A DNA stretch of 8,237 bases. Origin: Elusimicrobiota bacterium. Its GTDB lineage: Bacteria > Elusimicrobiota > Elusimicrobia > Elusimicrobiales > Elusimicrobiaceae. The stretch is taken from contig JAIRMX010000011.1 of the NCBI GenBank assembly GCA_031258375.1, positions 1 to 8,237 on the forward strand. Reading direction: 5' to 3'. The notes beneath the pieces were generated by a model, which did no database searches, was not told the DNA's origin, and was given only the letters and a program-made list of their open reading frames with translations. The position numbers and the translations under genes are program-made. Positions 6,525 through 8,237 of the stretch are shown here, one piece after another. The stretch's first letter is position 1. Each line of letters opens with the position of its first letter.

Positions 6525-7883
6525 ATGAAATTTAAAACTATTTTTATCTGCCAAAAATGCGGACAAGAATCCGCCAAATGGCTCGGCCAATGCCCGGGCT
6601 GTTTGGAATGGAATACTCTTGTTGAAGAAGTAACAAAACAAGAAAGCAAAACCGCAAAAACAAAAAAATCTTTTATAGATTTTACTTCTGGAATCACTCC
6701 TTTAAACGTCGCCGCGGCAAATGAGGAAAAGAGAATACCCACAAATATAGCCGAATTTGACCGCTTGCTTTCGGGCGGGCTTGTCGGCGGGCAAATGCTG
6801 CTGCTTGCCGGCGCGCCCGGCATAGGCAAAAGCACGCTTATGCTGCAAGTTGCGGCCGCTCTTTCAAGCGACAAAAAAGTTCTGTATGTTTCCGGCGAGG
6901 AATCTATGGCGCAAATATCCGCGCGCGCGTCGCGCCTTGGCGTTAACGGCGGCGGAATATTTTTGCTTTCTGAAACTAATATTGAAAAAATTATTGAAGC
7001 CGTCGAAAATCTAAAACCGGAAGTTCTTATAATCGATTCCATACAAACTTTATATCACCCGGAGCTTAGTTCTTCCGCCGGCACGGTCGCTCAGGTGCGC
7101 GAAAACGCGGGCGAAATTCTGCGTCTTGCAAAGCCCAAGGGCATAGTAGTTTTTATTCTGGGACATGTAACGAAAGACGGCGCGCTTGCCGGCCCGAAAG
7201 TTCTGGAGCATATGGTTGATACCGTTCTTAATTTCGAGGCGGAAAAGGATAACGTGCTGCGCATACTCAGGCCTAATAAAAATCGTTTCGGCGCTACTTC
7301 AGAAGCGGGGCTTTTTAAAATGACGTCCAAAGGTCTTGAAGACGTGCAGGACGCAAGCGCGTATTTCTCCCAAACGTCCCGGGCAAAAAAATTAGTCGGA
7401 AGAGCGTTTTCGATATCGGCGGAAGGAACGCGTCCGATACTTACCGAAGTGCAGGCTTTGGCCAGTCCCACGCATTATCCTTTTGCGCGCCGCATAACAA
7501 CCGGCCTAGATTTAAACCGCTGCCAGATGCTGCTTGCCGCGCTAGAAAAACATATCGGCCTCAGCATTGATAACAAAGACGTTTATGTCAGTTTGGCAGG
7601 CGGCGTTAAAATAAACGATCCCGCGCTTGATTTGGCGGTATGCGCAGCGGTAATAAGTTCCGTGCGAGATTTCGCTTTGGAAGGCAACTGCGCTTTCATA
7701 GGGGAAGTCGGCATTTTGGGACAAATCGCCGCAGCGCCGATGACTGAGCGAAGAATAGAAGAAGCCCGCCGTCTTGCAATAAGTAAAATTTACGTGCCTT
7801 TATTAAACGATAAAACCGTCAAGAAATCTTCCGACTTAATTGAGGTTGAAGACATACTGCAATTTTCTTTAAAGTTTAAATAA
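6525..7883 (+). CDS. radA: DNA repair protein RadA (Sms)
   Basis: 452 aa from the ATG at 6525, the usual RadA length. An in-frame ATG at 6432 would add 31 residues of AT-rich, unconserved sequence before the zinc finger, and lies upstream of the likely promoter; AAAGAG at 6513-6518 serves the 6525 start. Family knowledge: RadA is a RecA-related hexameric ATPase that helps branch migration and processing of recombination intermediates. Seen here: a C4 zinc finger (C9, C12, C23, C26); Walker A GAPGIGKST (96-104); Walker B VLIID (167-171 region); the RadA-specific KNRFG motif (252-256); and a Lon-like C-terminal domain (about 285-452) with GLDLNRCQMLLAALEK and LAGGVKINDPALDL. As in RadA proteins generally, this last domain is structural, not a working protease. 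The gene looks intact and stands alone between two gene-poor regions. Confidence 0.96.
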   Translation: MKFKTIFICQKCGQESAKWLGQCPGCLEWNTLVEEVTKQESKTAKTKKSFIDFTSGITPLNVAAANEEKRIPTNIAEFDRLLSGGLVGGQMLLLAGAPGIGKSTLMLQVAAALSSDKKVLYVSGEESMAQISARASRLGVNGGGIFLLSETNIEKIIEAVENLKPEVLIIDSIQTLYHPELSSSAGTVAQVRENAGEILRLAKPKGIVVFILGHVTKDGALAGPKVLEHMVDTVLNFEAEKDNVLRILRPNKNRFGATSEAGLFKMTSKGLEDVQDASAYFSQTSRAKKLVGRAFSISAEGTRPILTEVQALASPTHYPFARRITTGLDLNRCQMLLAALEKHIGLSIDNKDVYVSLAGGVKINDPALDLAVCAAVISSVRDFALEGNCAFIGEVGILGQIAAAPMTERRIEEARRLAISKIYVPLLNDKTVKKSSDLIEVEDILQFSLKFK

Positions 7884-7894
7884 AAATATTTTTA
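7881..7894. terminator. AT-only palindrome at the radA stop; weak terminator candidate
   Basis: A perfect 14-bp palindrome, TAAAAATATTTTTA, begins at the radA stop codon. It contains no G or C, so a stable RNA hairpin is doubtful. It is the only stop-proximal symmetry I can see; the GC-rich hairpins at 7982-8002 and 8082-8104 are alternatives for ending the transcript. Confidence 0.25.
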
Positions 7895-7981
7895 TTGATA
7901 TGAATAATAAATTATGCAGTAAAAAAGGAGTATAGATTGCAAATGTAAGCCGAAAACAACAAATCGTCATCTGAATCATGT

Positions 7982-8002
7982 CCCGTAAGGTTTTAATACG
8001 GG
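7982..8002. repeat. CCCGTA...TACGGG hairpin, copy 1
   Basis: A 21-bp palindrome with arms CCCGTA and TACGGG (6 pairs) around a 9-nt loop AGGTTTTAA. The same hairpin occurs at 8082-8104 with one extra C-G pair and a single T-to-C loop change. A GTCATCTGAA sequence at 7965-7974 to its left resembles the TGTCAnnCTGAA ends of the element at 8023-8116, so this may be a truncated copy of a related element. Confidence 0.7.
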
Positions 8003-8022
8003 ATTGTTTGAGAATATCAATT

Positions 8023-8116
8023 TGTCATGCTGAACTTGTTTCAGCATCTGTAGTTAAAAGACAGACCCTGAAATAAACTTGCCCCGTAAGGTTTCAATAC
8101 GGGGTTCAGGGTGACA
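8023..8116. repeat. 94-bp palindromic element with TGTCA terminal inverted repeats
   Basis: The ends 8023-8034 and 8105-8116 are 12-bp inverted repeats (TGTCAnnCTGAA, 10 of 12 matching). Inside, the left part is a hairpin GCTGAA/TTCAGC with loop CTTGT (8029-8045). The right part is a two-tier hairpin: outer stem CCCTGAA (8066-8072) with TTCAGGG (8105-8111), inner stem CCCCGTA (8082-8088) with TACGGGG (8098-8104), loop AGGTTTCAA. It encodes nothing. Size, termini and symmetry fit a MITE-like or REP-like dispersed repeat. No target-site duplication is evident. Confidence 0.7.
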
Positions 8117-8237
8117 GAAGAGTAAAAAAACAATCGGCTTATAAAAATTTGATACTGTTTTTGGAACCTTGTGAAGAACAAGGAGAGCTTTTGAGATATC
8201 AAAGGCACTGTTCTAATCCAAGAAACAGCTCGTTATT
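8117..8237. other. Non-coding tail with one small hairpin
   Basis: No gene is recognised; all frames are short. A perfect 6-bp stem CCTTGT/ACAAGG with a GAAGA loop lies at 8167-8183, but no T run follows it. On the - strand, a 12-codon open piece enters from the window edge (NNELFLGLEQCL, stop near 8200), which may be chance or the end of a gene beyond the window. Confidence 0.4.

Noticed and set aside
6395..7042. A 215-codon open frame on the - strand opposite the start of radA
   Set aside because: It is antisense to the conserved radA domain, has a low-complexity Ser/Pro-rich translation and no recognisable motif.
7925..7948. A strong AAGGAG ribosome-site-like sequence followed by TTG/ATG
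   Set aside because: The frame ends at once (ATG TAA at 7943-7948), so no product is made; at most it is the relic of a gene start.
7982..8104. Two similar palindromes considered as a minimal CRISPR array
   Set aside because: Only two copies, different flanks, a 79-bp gap holding another repeat element, and no cas genes. Dispersed hairpin repeats explain them better.

Overview
The window looks like a chromosomal segment of a low-to-moderate GC bacterium. Genes are densely packed and all on the + strand, while the intergenic DNA is very AT-rich and carries short dispersed palindromic repeats. The protein families, the AAA/AAT/ATA-rich codon use and the GTCATnC-type repeats remind me of Elusimicrobiota, possibly the Endomicrobium lineage. 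That is an impression from memory, not a demonstrated placement; no rRNA or other clear phylogenetic marker is present.

Layout. Positions 1-487 hold no gene. They contain a two-armed palindromic repeat (15-83), a 51-bp GACA microsatellite (125-175) and an AT-rich stretch ending in a perfect TATAAT box just before rlmN. Positions 488-6061 look like one six-gene operon: rlmN (23S rRNA A2503 methylation), a small predicted lipoprotein, queC (preQ0 synthesis for queuosine tRNA modification), a large membrane sensor histidine kinase, a DUF3307-like polytopic membrane protein, and a stand-alone DEDDh 3'-5' exonuclease. Junctions are ATGA overlaps (rlmN/lipoprotein, kinase/DUF3307), a 14-bp overlap (lipoprotein/queC) or gaps of 7 to 30 bp. 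Positions 6062-6524 have no intact gene but seem to hold the decayed ends of two convergent genes and a likely promoter for radA. radA fills 6525-7883. Positions 7884-8237 are non-coding, with two copies of a CCCGTA...TACGGG hairpin, one of them nested inside a 94-bp element with TGTCA terminal inverted repeats.

Function. Most of the window is housekeeping: rRNA and tRNA modification (RlmN, QueC) and DNA repair or recombination (RadA, the exonuclease). The least explained parts are the kinase/DUF3307 pair, which is translationally coupled, membrane-bound and has no response regulator in view, and the repeat-rich intergenic regions. I saw no CRISPR array, intact mobile element, tRNA/rRNA gene or defence system, and no clearly new multi-gene system.
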